Assembly: GCF_003583935.1 (NCBI RefSeq)
Contig: NZ_QYRN01000004.1
Location: forward strand, 1-64,000
Source of the DNA: Aureimonas flava
GTDB lineage: Bacteria; Pseudomonadota; Alphaproteobacteria; Rhizobiales; Rhizobiaceae
DNA length: 64,000 nucleotides
Direction of reading: 5' to 3'
In this document: positions 51,422 through 60,681 of the stretch, piece after piece
Layout: each line of letters starts with the position of its first letter
Position numbering within the stretch: position 1 is the stretch's first letter
Notes under the pieces: model-generated
What the model was told of the DNA's origin: nothing
The model's database searches: none
The model's input: the letters and a program-made list of their open reading frames with translations, nothing else
Position numbers and translations under genes: made by a program

Positions 51422-52054
51422 ATGATCGCCTCGTTCAGCGAAGAGCGGTTCCCGCTGCGCGTCGCCTTCGGCACGACGGGCGGGCCGGAGCGGCGGACCG
51501 ACATCGTGCGGCTGTCGACCGGCTACGAGAACCGCAACCAGCGCACCCGACATTCCTGGCGCCGCTACGACGCCGGGTCGGGCGTGCGCAGCGTGGAGGA
51601 CCTCGCGGCCGTGCTCCATTTCTTCGAGGCGCGGCGGGGGCGGATGACGGGGTTCCGCTTCCGCGACCCGTTCGACTTCTCGTCCGCTGCCGGTGGCGCC
51701 GCCCCCACCGCCTTCGACCAGCCGCTCGGCACCGGGGACGGGGAAACCACGACGTTCACGCTGCAGAAGCAGTATGGGCAGGGCGCGGACGCCTATCGGC
51801 GGCCGATCCGCAAGCCGGTGCCGGGCAGCGTCCGGATCGGCGTCGCGGGCGCCGCGCAAGGCGACGGCTTCGCCGTGGACGCCACCACGGGAACGGTGAC
51901 CTTCGCGACGCCGCCGGCGGCCGGAACGGTGCTCACCGCCGGCTTCGAGTTCGACGTGCCGGTGCGCTTCGACATGGACCACCTCTCCGTCAACGTCGCG
52001 GCTTTCGAGGCGGGCGACATTCCCACGATCCCACTGGTGGAGGTTCGACCGTGA
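51422..52054 (+). CDS. GTA distal tail protein (ORFg12, DUF2460)
   Basis: A 210-residue DUF2460 protein: FSEERFPLRVAFGTTGGPER, LSTGYENRNQRTRHSWRRYD, GFRFRDPFDFSS, and C-terminal FDVPVRFDMDHLSVNVAAFE. It forms the ring at the tail tip that holds the hub. It ends by overlapping g13 (GTGA). Confidence 0.94.
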   Translation: MIASFSEERFPLRVAFGTTGGPERRTDIVRLSTGYENRNQRTRHSWRRYDAGSGVRSVEDLAAVLHFFEARRGRMTGFRFRDPFDFSSAAGGAAPTAFDQPLGTGDGETTTFTLQKQYGQGADAYRRPIRKPVPGSVRIGVAGAAQGDGFAVDATTGTVTFATPPAAGTVLTAGFEFDVPVRFDMDHLSVNVAAFEAGDIPTIPLVEVRP

Positions 52055-52923
52055 CCGGTGTTTCGGACGACTTTCGCGCGCGGTTGCGGCAGCCGGCGAC
52101 GACGCTGGCGCATGCCTGGCGCGTGACGCGCACGGACGGCGAGGTCTTCGGATTCACCGACCACGACGAGGACCTCGCTTTCGCCGGCACCGTCTTTTGC
52201 GCACGGACGGGCTGGACCGCGGGCGAGGCCGAGGCGGGGCTCGGGCTGGCCGCCGGCACGCACGCGGTGGACGGGGCGCTGTCGTCGGAGGCGATCCGCG
52301 AGGAGGACATCGCGGCCGGTCTGTTCGACGGGGCGCGGGTCGAGATCTTCCGCGTCGACTGGCGGAAGCCGGACGACCACCTTCTGATCGACGTGGCGGA
52401 TTTCGGCGAGATCACGCGCAACGACGTGGGGATGACGGTCGAGCTTCGCGGGCTGGCGGCCCGGCTCGACCGGCGGCACGGGCGCTTCTATCGCCGACGC
52501 TGCGACGCGGCGCTGGGCGACGCGCGCTGCCGCGTCGACCTCGCGCCCTGGACGCGCGTCGGGCGGATCGCATCGCTCGCGGAGCGGCGACTGGTACTGG
52601 AGGGGCTCGGCACCTTCGACCTCGACCCATACCGCGACGGGCGGCTCGCCGTCGGCACGGTGCCCGAACGGACCGTGGCCGGCCTTCGCGCCGCGGACGA
52701 CGGGACGGTGGTGGCGGACATCGTCGAGGCGCTGGCGCCGAGCTGGGCGGTCGGTGACGAGGCGCGTGTGACGGCGGGCTGCGACCGAAGCTTCGCCACC
52801 TGTCGCGAACGGTTCGCCAACGGTCTCAACTTCCGGGGATTCCCGCACATTCCCGGCGCGGACGCGGCGCTGGCGGTGGCTAAGAGCGACGGGCTGCACG
52901 ACGGCTCGGCGGTGGTGCCGTGA
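52051..52923 (+). CDS. GTA tail hub protein (ORFg13, DUF2163)
   Basis: A 290-residue DUF2163/phage_BR0599 protein. The N-terminal TLAHAWRVTRTDGEVFGFTD and the Cys-containing RFYRRRCDAALGDARCRVDL are typical, with CDRSFATCRERFANGLNFRG near the C-terminus. In RcGTA this hub carries an iron-sulfur cluster bound by four conserved cysteines. Four suitably placed Cys are visible here (in RRRC, ARCR, GCDR and ATCRE). Starts with GTG 52051. Confidence 0.93.
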   Translation: MTGVSDDFRARLRQPATTLAHAWRVTRTDGEVFGFTDHDEDLAFAGTVFCARTGWTAGEAEAGLGLAAGTHAVDGALSSEAIREEDIAAGLFDGARVEIFRVDWRKPDDHLLIDVADFGEITRNDVGMTVELRGLAARLDRRHGRFYRRRCDAALGDARCRVDLAPWTRVGRIASLAERRLVLEGLGTFDLDPYRDGRLAVGTVPERTVAGLRAADDGTVVADIVEALAPSWAVGDEARVTAGCDRSFATCRERFANGLNFRGFPHIPGADAALAVAKSDGLHDGSAVVP

Positions 52924-53363
52924 GCGCGCGCGAGCAGGCGCTGGCGGCGGCGCGCAGCTTTCTCGGCACGCCATATCGCCACCAGGGCAGCCGGCGCGGC
53001 GTCGGGTGCGACTGCCTCGGCCTCGTTCGCGGGGTCTGGCGGGAGCTCTTCGGCCGGGAGCCGGAAGCGCCGGTCCCCTATACGCCGGATTGGGCGGAGA
53101 GCGGCGCCGGCGATCCGCTGATGGCGGCGGCGCGGCATCATTTCCAGGCGATCCCGGTTGGCGATGGCCGGCCCGGCGACCTTGTGCTGTTTCGCTGGCG
53201 GGACACCGGTCCCGCCCGCCACTGCGGCATCCTGGACGAGCCGGACACGGCGGGGCCGCGGCTGATCCACGCCTACGAGGGCGCTTCGGTCGTGTCCTCT
53301 CCCCTGACACCGGGCTGGGCCGGCCGGATCGCCGGCACCTTTCGCTTTCCCGACGAGGCCTGA
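52920..53363 (+). CDS. GTA cell-wall peptidase (ORFg14, NlpC/P60)
   Basis: A 147-residue NlpC/P60 peptidase: LGTPYRHQGSRRGVGCDCLG carries the catalytic Cys (GCDCLGL). The His is in GPARHCGILDEP, and the polar residue in RLIHAYEGASVV. It sits at the tail tip and locally opens peptidoglycan for DNA entry. It starts at GTG 52920 overlapping the g13 stop. Confidence 0.94.
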   Translation: MSAREQALAAARSFLGTPYRHQGSRRGVGCDCLGLVRGVWRELFGREPEAPVPYTPDWAESGAGDPLMAAARHHFQAIPVGDGRPGDLVLFRWRDTGPARHCGILDEPDTAGPRLIHAYEGASVVSSPLTPGWAGRIAGTFRFPDEA

Positions 53364-53366
53364 CCC

Positions 53367-56300
53367 ATGGCGACCATTCTTCTGCAAGCGGCGGGCGGGG
53401 CGCTCGGCGGCCTGATCGGCGGCCCGTTCGGGGCCGTCGCGGGCCGCGCGGTCGGCGCGCTGGGCGGGTCCGCGCTCGACACCCGGCTGATGGCCGGCAG
53501 TTCGCGGCGCGAGGTCGGCCGACTGGCGACGAGCCGCGTGATGGAGGCGGACGAAGGCGCAGGCGTCGCGCGCGTCTACGGCACGGCGCGCGTGGCAGGG
53601 CAGGTGATCTGGACGACCCGCTTCGAGGAGGCGAGCCGGACGGAGCGGCAGGGCGGAAAGGGCGGGGCGTCCGGCGGCACCACGACCACGACCACCTATA
53701 GCTATTTCGGCAACGTGGCCGTGGCGCTCTGCGAGGGACCGATCGCCTGCGTTCGCCGGATCTGGGCGGACGGCGAGGAACTGGACCTCGAGACGATCCA
53801 GTGGCGCCTGCATCCGGGTGACGAGACCCAGGCGCCCGATCCGCTGATCGAGGCGAAGCAGGGCTTCGGCCGGGCGCCGGCCTATCGCGGGCTGGCCTAT
53901 CTCGTGTTCGAGCGGCTGCCGCTGGAGCGCTGGGGCAACCGCATTCCGCAGATCTCCTGCGAGGTGGTGCGCCCGGTCGGAAACCTCGAGAACCGCGTTC
54001 GCGCGATCACCATCATTCCCGGAGCGACGGAGCACGGCCTCGATCCGGCCGTGGTGCGCGAGCGGATCGGCGCGGGCGAGGATCGGCTCCTGAACCGCAA
54101 CATGCTGCATGGCGCGAGCGACTTCGCGGCCTCGCTGGACGAACTGACGGCGATCTGCCCGAGCCTCGAGCGCGCTGCGCTCGTGGTCGCCTGGTTCGCC
54201 GACGACCTTCGGGCGGGGCGGGCCACGTGCCGCCCGGGAGTCGAGACCGCCTGGCGCGACGAGGCCGAGACGTGGAGCGCCGGCGGCGTCGGCCGGACCG
54301 GCGCACGTGTCGTCTCGCGGGTGGACGGCGGGCCGGCCTATGGCGGCACGCCATCGGACGCGGGCGTTCGCCGCGCGCTGCATGCACTCCGCGCAAAGGG
54401 CTTGAAGGTGACCTTCTATCCCTTTCTTCTGATGGACATTCCGCCCGGAAACGGCCTGGCCGATCCGCATGGCTGGACGACGCAGGCGCCGTTCCCCTGG
54501 CGGGGACGGATAACGCTGGAGGTGGCCGAGACGCGGCCCGGCACGGGCGACCGCACGTCGGCGGCACGCTCCGAGATCGACCGCTTCGTCGGAACGGCGC
54601 GCGTGGCGGACTTCTCCCTCGTCGCGGGCGGCGTGCGGTACTCGGGACCGGCGGAATGGTCCTACCGGCGGATGATCCTCCATCAGGCCCATCTGGCGAG
54701 GGCGGCGGGCGGGGTGGACGCCTTCGTGATCGGCTCGGAGATGCGCGGGCTGACGCGGCTGCGCGACGAGGCCGGCCGTTTCCCCTTCGTGGAGGCGCTG
54801 GTGGCGCTGGCGCGCGACGTGAAGGCGGTGCTGCCGGACGCGCTCGTAACCTACGCGGCCGACTGGAGCGAATATTTCGGCTATCGGCCGGCGGACGGCA
54901 GCGGCGACCTCTTCTTCAACCTCGACCCGCTCTGGGCGGACCCGGCCGTCGGGGCGGTGGGGATCGACAACTACCTGCCGCTGTCGGACTGGCGGGACGA
55001 CGGCGGGGACCGTCCGCGCGACGGCATGGCTTCGCCGTACGATCTCGACGGCCTGGTCGCGGGGATCGCCGGCGGCGAGTATGCGGACTGGTTCTACGCG
55101 GGCGACGCGGAGCGCCGGGCGGGCGAGAGACGCGCCATCACCGACGGGCTGGGCAAACCGTGGGTGTTCCGCGCCAAGGACATCCGCTCCTGGTGGAGCG
55201 AGCCGCACGTGGAGCGGCGCGGCGGCGTGGAGGTCGCGGGGCCGACCGCCTGGGAGCCGAGATCGAAGCCGGTCTGGTTCACGGAGCTCGGCTGCCCGGC
55301 GATCGACAAGGGCGCGAACCAGCCCAACGTGTTCCTGGACCCGAAATCGGCCGAGAGCGCCTTTCCGCATTTCTCGAACGGCGGGCGGGACGACCTCCAG
55401 CAGAGGCGGTTTCTCGAGGCACACCAACGCCACTGGGACAACGCGGTGCCGGGCTTCGATCCCGAGCGCAACCCGGTGTCGCCCCTGTATGGCGGGCGCA
55501 TGGTGCCGGCGGATGCCGTGCATGCGTGGACCTGGGACGCGCGGCCCTTTCCCGCCTTTCCCGAACGCGGCGCGCTCTGGCGCGACGGCGACAACTGGCA
55601 ACGGGGCCACTGGCTCAACGGCCGCCTCGGCCGGGCGCCGATGGACGGCCTGATCGCCGCGATCCTCCGCGACCACGGGTTCGAGGCCTTCGACGTCGCG
55701 GGCGTGGACGGCATGGTCGGCGGCTTCGTGGTGTCCGGCCCCGGAACGGCGAGGGACGAGCTGGAGGGGTTTCTGCGGCTGACCGGGATCGAGGCCTTCG
55801 CGCGCGGCGGCGTGCTGCGGTTCCGGTCGATCGCCCGCCGCGGCGCGCAGGCCGAGGCGACGGCTCTGGTGGACCCGCCGGACGACGCACCGTTCGAGGT
55901 GCGCCGGGCGGAGGACGGAGAGGCGCCGGGCGAGGTCGTGGTCGGGTTTGCGGACGCGGAGCGGACCTATCGCCCGGGCGCGGCGGAGGCCGTTCTGCCG
56001 GGCCGATCCCGACCGCGGCAGGCCACGGTGGAACTGCCCGTCGTGCTGACCGAAGGCGAGGCGCGGCGATTGGCGCGCGGGCTTCTCGACCGCCAGGTCG
56101 GCGAGCGCGAGGTGGCGCGCTTCGCGCTTTCGCCGACGGAGATCGACGTGTGCGCGGGCGACCGGCTGGCGATCGAGGGGCGGCCCGGCCTGTGGCAGGT
56201 GTCGCGGATCGAGGACGGGCTGTCGCGCCGCGTGGAGGCGCTGCGGGTGGGCGGCCGGAGCACGGCGCCGGACGTCGGCCCGCCGGCGGCGACGACGGAG

Positions 56301-57251
56301 GCGCCGGGCCCCGTGTTCGCCTCGCGTCCGCTGGTGGCCTTCCTCGATCTGCCGAAACTCGATGGCGGGCAGGGTGGCGCGACGGTGGCCATCTCAGCGA
56401 GGCCGTGGCTGCCCTACGTCCTCACGGCCCCGGCCTCGGCTTCCGGACCGGCGGCGCGGGTGACGGCCACGGCCCGCGCAACGATGGGGCATCTTGCGGT
56501 GCCGCTTGGGCCGGGTCGTGAGGAGATCCTGGATCGGACGCATTCGATCCTGGTGGATCTCGCGGCCGGCAACCTCGCGTCGCTGGACCCCGCGCTCGTG
56601 GATGCCGGGCAGAACACGGCGGCGGTCCTCGCCGCGAACGGCTCCTGGGAGGTGGTGCGCTTCCGCGAGGCGGAGGAGGTCGCCCCGTCTCGCTTCCGGC
56701 TCCGCGGCCTGTCGCGCGGGGTGGGCGGCACCGGCGAGGAGGCGGGCGCGGGCGCGATGGCGGGCGCACTCTTCGTGCTTCTGGACCGCGCCGCCATCGG
56801 CGTGCCGCTGGACGAGAGCGAAGCGGGCGTCGCGACCGAGTGGCGCATCCTGCCTGCCGGGCGACCGCTGGACGACGCGGTGGCGGTGAGGCGCACGGTG
56901 GCGCTGGGGCGGCGCGCGCTGCGCCCCCTCTCGCCCGTGCATCTGCGCGGCCGCTACGGGGCGGAGGGCGTCGAGCTGACCTGGAGCCGACGGACGCGGT
57001 CCACCGATGCGGCCTGGGAAGGCGTCGACGTGAGCCTCGGCGAGGACCGCGAGGCCTATCGCGTCACGCTGCGCGGCGAGGCGCAGGGACCGACGAGCAA
57101 GGAGGTCGGGACCACCGGCCTCAGCCTCTCGGCCGGGGAGCTCGCCGAGCGGCTGAGCGGGTTGCCGGCCGTCCTCTTCGTCGAGGTCGCGCAACTCGGC
57201 CAGACATACGGCGCAGGAGCGGCCGCAGGGCTCACGCTGATCCGGCGCTGA
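53367..57251 (+). CDS. GTA megatron / host-specificity protein (ORFg15)
   Basis: A 1294-residue multidomain tail-tip protein. The N-terminus (about 1-40) is hydrophobic and Gly-rich (GGALGGLIGGPFGAVAGRAV), suited to membrane insertion. A baseplate-hub region follows (TYSYFGNVAVALCEGPIACV). Next is a TIM-barrel glycosidase-like domain (about 430-760) with acidic residues in WFTELGCPAIDKG. C-terminal fibronectin-like/receptor-binding parts follow (VFASRPLVAFLDLPKL onward). It is the largest GTA gene and forms the cell-contacting spike. Start 53367 is 3 bp after g14. Confidence 0.94.
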   Translation: MATILLQAAGGALGGLIGGPFGAVAGRAVGALGGSALDTRLMAGSSRREVGRLATSRVMEADEGAGVARVYGTARVAGQVIWTTRFEEASRTERQGGKGGASGGTTTTTTYSYFGNVAVALCEGPIACVRRIWADGEELDLETIQWRLHPGDETQAPDPLIEAKQGFGRAPAYRGLAYLVFERLPLERWGNRIPQISCEVVRPVGNLENRVRAITIIPGATEHGLDPAVVRERIGAGEDRLLNRNMLHGASDFAASLDELTAICPSLERAALVVAWFADDLRAGRATCRPGVETAWRDEAETWSAGGVGRTGARVVSRVDGGPAYGGTPSDAGVRRALHALRAKGLKVTFYPFLLMDIPPGNGLADPHGWTTQAPFPWRGRITLEVAETRPGTGDRTSAARSEIDRFVGTARVADFSLVAGGVRYSGPAEWSYRRMILHQAHLARAAGGVDAFVIGSEMRGLTRLRDEAGRFPFVEALVALARDVKAVLPDALVTYAADWSEYFGYRPADGSGDLFFNLDPLWADPAVGAVGIDNYLPLSDWRDDGGDRPRDGMASPYDLDGLVAGIAGGEYADWFYAGDAERRAGERRAITDGLGKPWVFRAKDIRSWWSEPHVERRGGVEVAGPTAWEPRSKPVWFTELGCPAIDKGANQPNVFLDPKSAESAFPHFSNGGRDDLQQRRFLEAHQRHWDNAVPGFDPERNPVSPLYGGRMVPADAVHAWTWDARPFPAFPERGALWRDGDNWQRGHWLNGRLGRAPMDGLIAAILRDHGFEAFDVAGVDGMVGGFVVSGPGTARDELEGFLRLTGIEAFARGGVLRFRSIARRGAQAEATALVDPPDDAPFEVRRAEDGEAPGEVVVGFADAERTYRPGAAEAVLPGRSRPRQATVELPVVLTEGEARRLARGLLDRQVGEREVARFALSPTEIDVCAGDRLAIEGRPGLWQVSRIEDGLSRRVEALRVGGRSTAPDVGPPAATTEAPGPVFASRPLVAFLDLPKLDGGQGGATVAISARPWLPYVLTAPASASGPAARVTATARATMGHLAVPLGPGREEILDRTHSILVDLAAGNLASLDPALVDAGQNTAAVLAANGSWEVVRFREAEEVAPSRFRLRGLSRGVGGTGEEAGAGAMAGALFVLLDRAAIGVPLDESEAGVATEWRILPAGRPLDDAVAVRRTVALGRRALRPLSPVHLRGRYGAEGVELTWSRRTRSTDAAWEGVDVSLGEDREAYRVTLRGEAQGPTSKEVGTTGLSLSAGELAERLSGLPAVLFVEVAQLGQTYGAGAAAGLTLIRR

Positions 57252-57276
57252 CGATTTCCAACGAAAGGAGCGGAAG

Positions 57277-57492
57277 ATGGACAATCCGGACGACATCAAG
57301 AACTGGTACGAGTCCCGTACGGTCTGGGGTGGGGCGCTGGCGCTGGCGGCTTCGCTCGCGGGGCTGTTCGGCATCGAGATCGTGGGCCTGGCGGGCGACG
57401 AGGCGGTGACCGCGCTGACGGCGGCGGCCAGCGCGGTGGGTGCGGCGATCGCGATCTTCGGACGCTTCGACGCGCGCCACCGGATCCGCTGA
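57277..57492 (+). CDS. Small two-helix membrane protein, holin-like
   Basis: A 71-residue protein: polar N-terminus (MDNPDDIKNWYESRTVWGGA), two hydrophobic segments (about 20-35, LALAASLAGLFGIEIVGL; and 42-60, AVTALTAAASAVGAAIAIF), and a basic C-terminus (GRFDARHRIR). Size and topology fit a class II holin or GTA accessory protein. It is the last gene before the GTA terminator. GAAAGGAG lies before ATG 57277. A role in lytic release is inferred only. Confidence 0.72.
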   Translation: MDNPDDIKNWYESRTVWGGALALAASLAGLFGIEIVGLAGDEAVTALTAAASAVGAAIAIFGRFDARHRIR

Positions 57493-57498
57493 GCCGGA

Positions 57499-57522
57499 GG
57501 GGCGCCGTGCACGCGGCGCCCC
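57499..57522 (+). terminator. Terminator of the GTA cluster
   Basis: GGGGCGCCG (57499-57507), loop TGCACG, CGGCGCCCC (57514-57522), then GTTCATT. A perfect 9-bp stem 7 bp after the last GTA-linked gene. Confidence 0.75.
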
Positions 57523-57582
57523 GTTCATTCGACATTCAGCACGCGATCCCTAGTGTTGCGGACAACCGAGCCTGGATGAGTC

Positions 57583-57903
57583 ATGATCCGACCTGCCCCC
57601 CGCCGCATCGCCGCATCCGTGTTTCTCGGCCTCGCCCTCGCGACCTCTGCCGCGACGGCGATGCCGATGCGCCAGATCGACGACGGCGCGGCGAATGCAA
57701 AGGACATGTCCACGCAGGTTCGCCTCGCGCAGGGAGGCGGCTGCTCGGCCGCTGCCGCGCAGGCCGCCGCACAGTCCGGGGGGCAGGTCCTTTCCGTGCG
57801 TACCTCGCAGCAGGGCGACCGCGTGGTCTGCATCGTGACGGTGCTGGTCCCGGCCAGCGACGGGAACCGGCCCCGCCGTCAGACGATCACGATCGAACAG
57901 TAA
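57583..57903 (+). CDS. Small exported protein upstream of feuP
   Basis: A 106-residue secreted protein. A signal peptide (IAASVFLGLALATSAATAMP) is followed by a domain with LAQGGGCSAAAAQAAAQSGG, QVLSVRTSQQGDRVVCIVTV. Its two Cys could form a disulfide. Rhizobiales often have such a protein directly before feuP-feuQ. In Sinorhizobium a small periplasmic inhibitor (FeuN) acts on this system, and this gene could play a similar part, but I cannot claim homology. It is 43 bp upstream of feuP and probably cotranscribed. Confidence 0.7.
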   Translation: MIRPAPRRIAASVFLGLALATSAATAMPMRQIDDGAANAKDMSTQVRLAQGGGCSAAAAQAAAQSGGQVLSVRTSQQGDRVVCIVTVLVPASDGNRPRRQTITIEQ

Positions 57904-57945
57904 GCCCTGTGGCATGATGGCACGAGAATTCGGGACGGAACCACC

Positions 57946-58608
57946 ATGCGCATCCTGATCGTGGAGGACGACGAGAACCTCCGACGCCAATTGATCGAGG
58001 CGCTGACCGGCTCCGGCTACGTGGTGGATCAGGCTGCGGACGGCGAGGACGGACACTTCCTTGGGGATACCGAAAGCTACGACGCGGTGGTCCTGGACGT
58101 CGGCCTCCCGAAGATGGACGGCATCAGCGTGCTGGAACGGTGGCGGCGCGAAGGGCGGGACATGCCGGTGCTGCTCCTGACGGCACGCGACCGATGGAGC
58201 GACAAGGTTGCGGGCATCGACGCGGGGGCGGACGACTACGTCGCCAAGCCCTTCCACATGGAGGAGGTGCTGGCGCGGGTGCGAGCTCTAATCCGCCGCG
58301 CGGCGGGGCACGCGTCGTCCGAGATCCACTGCGGGCCCCTGCGTTTGGACACGAAGTCGTCCAAAGCGAGCCTCGACGGCACGCCGCTGAAACTGACCTC
58401 GCACGAATACCGCCTCCTGTCCTACCTGATGCACCACCAGGGAGAACTGGTGTCGCGCACCGAGCTGATCGAACACATGTACGATCAGGACTTCGACCGC
58501 GACTCCAACACGATCGAGGTGTTCATCGGCAGGCTTCGACGCAAGATCGGCGTGGACCTGATCGAGACGGTGCGCGGCCTCGGCTACCGCATGCAACACG
58601 GCGGCTGA
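57946..58608 (+). CDS. feuP: OmpR-family response regulator FeuP
   Basis: A 220-residue regulator: receiver domain with phospho-acceptor D51 (YDAVVLDVGLPKMDG), LLLTARDRWSDKVAGIDAGA, DDYVAKPFHMEEVLARVRAL, then a winged-helix output with DRDSNTIEVFIGRLRRKIGV and LIETVRGLGYRM. The SDKVAGIDAGADDYVAKPFH block is very FeuP-like. FeuP/FeuQ control cyclic glucan export and envelope functions in Sinorhizobium and iron-related genes in Rhizobium. It shares a base with feuQ (TGATG). Confidence 0.92.
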   Translation: MRILIVEDDENLRRQLIEALTGSGYVVDQAADGEDGHFLGDTESYDAVVLDVGLPKMDGISVLERWRREGRDMPVLLLTARDRWSDKVAGIDAGADDYVAKPFHMEEVLARVRALIRRAAGHASSEIHCGPLRLDTKSSKASLDGTPLKLTSHEYRLLSYLMHHQGELVSRTELIEHMYDQDFDRDSNTIEVFIGRLRRKIGVDLIETVRGLGYRMQHGG

Positions 58609-60050
58609 TGGCGGCGGAACCTGAAGCCGCCGAGCCCGGCGACGAAAGGCCGGCGCCGACGCGGGAGCGGACCCGCTTCACCGGAAGCCTGACCTTCCGC
58701 GTCGTGTCGTTGTCGAGCGTCTGGGTGGTGGCCGCTTTCCTGGTGGTCGCTGGCCTGATCTCCAACCTCTACGAGCGAACGGCGCAGTCGGGCTTCGAGG
58801 CCGTGGTGCGCGCGCAGCTCTACAACCTCATCAACTCGGTGACGGTGGACGACGGCGGCGCGCTGTCGGGCGTGCCGAACCTCGGGGACCTGCGCTACTC
58901 GCAACCCCTGTCGGGCTGGTACTGGGAGGTGATCCCGGCGAGCGCCAACACGGAGGGGCGGCTCGCTTCCTTCTCCCTCGGCCCGCGCACGATCGCCGCA
59001 CAGCCGACCGAGCTGGCGCCCTTCGACATGCAGTATCGCCGCGACTACCGGACGGAGGGGCTTGACGGGGAGACGCTCTATGTCGAGGAGGCCGAGGTGG
59101 TGCTGGACCAGGAGAACCACACCGCGCGCTTTCGCGTCATGGGCAACGCCAGCGTGGTGCAGTCCGACATCGCCGCCTTCGATCGCAAGATGGCGCTCTA
59201 TCTCGGCTTCTTCGGCCTCGGTTCGATCGTCATCAACGCCCTGGCGATCCTGTACGGCCTGCGGCCGCTGACCAGCGTGCGCCGCGCGCTGGCGGACGTG
59301 CGCGCCGGGCGGGCCGAGCGCCTGAGGGGAGGGTTCCCGGCCGAGATCCGGCCTCTGGCGCTGGAAATGAACGCCCTGATCGACAGCAACCGCCGCATCG
59401 TGGAGCGGGCGCGCACGCAGGTCGGGAACCTCGCCCATTCTCTCAAGACACCGGTCGCCGTGCTGCTCAACGAGGCCTCCGCCATCGGCGGCGAGAAGGG
59501 GCGGATCGTCGCCGAGCAGGGCGGCATCATGCGCCGGCAGGTGCAGCACTACCTGGATCGGGCGCGGGTGGCGGCGATCGACGGCGCGATCGTGCGCACT
59601 CCCGTGGAGCCCGTTCTGGAGCGTCTCCTGAAGGTGATGCGCCGGCTCGAGCCGGACATCTCGTTCGAGCGGCGCGTCGCGGCCGGGTCCGCCGGTTTCA
59701 TGTTCGCGGGCGAGCAGCAGGACTTGGAGGAGACGGTCGGCAATCTCCTGGAGAACGCGGCGAAGTACGGCCGGGGACGGGTCGTTCTCCACTTGGAGCG
59801 TGCGGCCAACGAGAGTTTGCGCATCGTCGTTGAGGACGACGGGCCCGGCCTTTCGGAGGAGGAGATGGTGCAGGCCATGAAGCGGGGCCGCCGTTTCGAC
59901 GAGCGCCAAGCCGGCAGTGGCCTGGGGCTGTCGATCGTCGCTGATACCGTTTTGCAATACCGGGGATCTTTTCGCCTCGCGCGATCGGAAATCGGAGGAT
60001 TGCGCGCGGAGGTGATCTTGCCTCGCGCGCCCGACGGGCCGATGTCCTGA
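58608..60050 (+). CDS. feuQ: Sensor histidine kinase FeuQ
   Basis: A 480-residue kinase: first membrane segment near 28-52 (LSSVWVVAAFLVVAGLISNL), a periplasmic sensor (about 53-195), and second segment near 197-220 (LYLGFFGLGSIVINALAILY). A HAMP-like linker follows, then H277 (VGNLAHSLKTPVAVLLNEAS), a PhoQ-type H-box. The HATPase has N-box LEETVGNLLENAAKYGRG and VEDDGPGLSEEEM, SGLGLSIVADTVLQYRGSF. It phosphorylates FeuP. Confidence 0.92.
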   Translation: MAAEPEAAEPGDERPAPTRERTRFTGSLTFRVVSLSSVWVVAAFLVVAGLISNLYERTAQSGFEAVVRAQLYNLINSVTVDDGGALSGVPNLGDLRYSQPLSGWYWEVIPASANTEGRLASFSLGPRTIAAQPTELAPFDMQYRRDYRTEGLDGETLYVEEAEVVLDQENHTARFRVMGNASVVQSDIAAFDRKMALYLGFFGLGSIVINALAILYGLRPLTSVRRALADVRAGRAERLRGGFPAEIRPLALEMNALIDSNRRIVERARTQVGNLAHSLKTPVAVLLNEASAIGGEKGRIVAEQGGIMRRQVQHYLDRARVAAIDGAIVRTPVEPVLERLLKVMRRLEPDISFERRVAAGSAGFMFAGEQQDLEETVGNLLENAAKYGRGRVVLHLERAANESLRIVVEDDGPGLSEEEMVQAMKRGRRFDERQAGSGLGLSIVADTVLQYRGSFRLARSEIGGLRAEVILPRAPDGPMS

Positions 60051-60100
60051 CACGATGTTTTGTTGTGGCAGCATGGGCCGCTCGCGCGGCGGACGGACGA

Positions 60101-60499
60101 ATGCAGAAATTCTGGACCACCTGCCTCGTCGCCTCGGCCCTGCCTTTCCTGTCGGGTTGCCTGACGAGCGGCGCACGCAACGCGCCCGAGCCGCTGTCGG
60201 ACCGGGTGGCCGCGCTTCGCGGCAGCATCGCCCCGACCGGCAGCATCAAGCTGAGCGCCGGTGCCGAGCAGCGGGCGCTTCAGGCACAGTACCAGGCGCT
60301 TCAGTTCGGAACCGTCGGGCAGCCGGTGGGCTGGGAAGCGGACGGCTTCAAGGGCGAGATCACGCCGACGCAGCTCTACCGCATCGGGTCCCAGGACTGC
60401 CGTGGCTATACGCACGTGATCACGCGCGGGACGTCCAAGGTGCGGCAGGTCGGCAGCGCCTGCCGGACGAGCGGCGATCTCTGGACGCCGGTGGCCTGA
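60101..60499 (+). CDS. Surface lipoprotein (RT0821/17-kDa antigen-like)
   Basis: A 132-residue lipoprotein with signal MQKFWTTCLVASALPFLSGC (lipobox LSGC, C20). The mature domain ends in a small beta motif, DCRGYTHVITRGTSKVRQVG then SACRTSGDLWTPVA, with two Cys. This pattern is that of RT0821/Lpp0805-type surface proteins. It is likely on the outer membrane. Role unknown. Start at 60101; an upstream ATG at 60065 would bury the signal peptide. Confidence 0.8.
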   Translation: MQKFWTTCLVASALPFLSGCLTSGARNAPEPLSDRVAALRGSIAPTGSIKLSAGAEQRALQAQYQALQFGTVGQPVGWEADGFKGEITPTQLYRIGSQDCRGYTHVITRGTSKVRQVGSACRTSGDLWTPVA

Positions 60500-60681
60500 T
60501 CCCGCCGGCCGGCCTCGTGCCGAATTGAATGGGATTTTCCGCCGAGGATTGTTAGAGCGGTTCCAGACCGGGGGTGGGCGACGCGATGCCCGCCAGCGAG
60601 GCACGCGCGAAGCCGCGCGACGCCCGCCGGTCCGCAATGTCTTCGGTCGGAGGCGGGAGCCTCCGGTCCTTGGGAGCCTCG

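Noticed and set aside
42998-57492. Interpretation as an ordinary prophage
   Set aside because: There is no integrase, repressor, replication module or attachment site. Gene order and the short tape-measure match RcGTA-type clusters.
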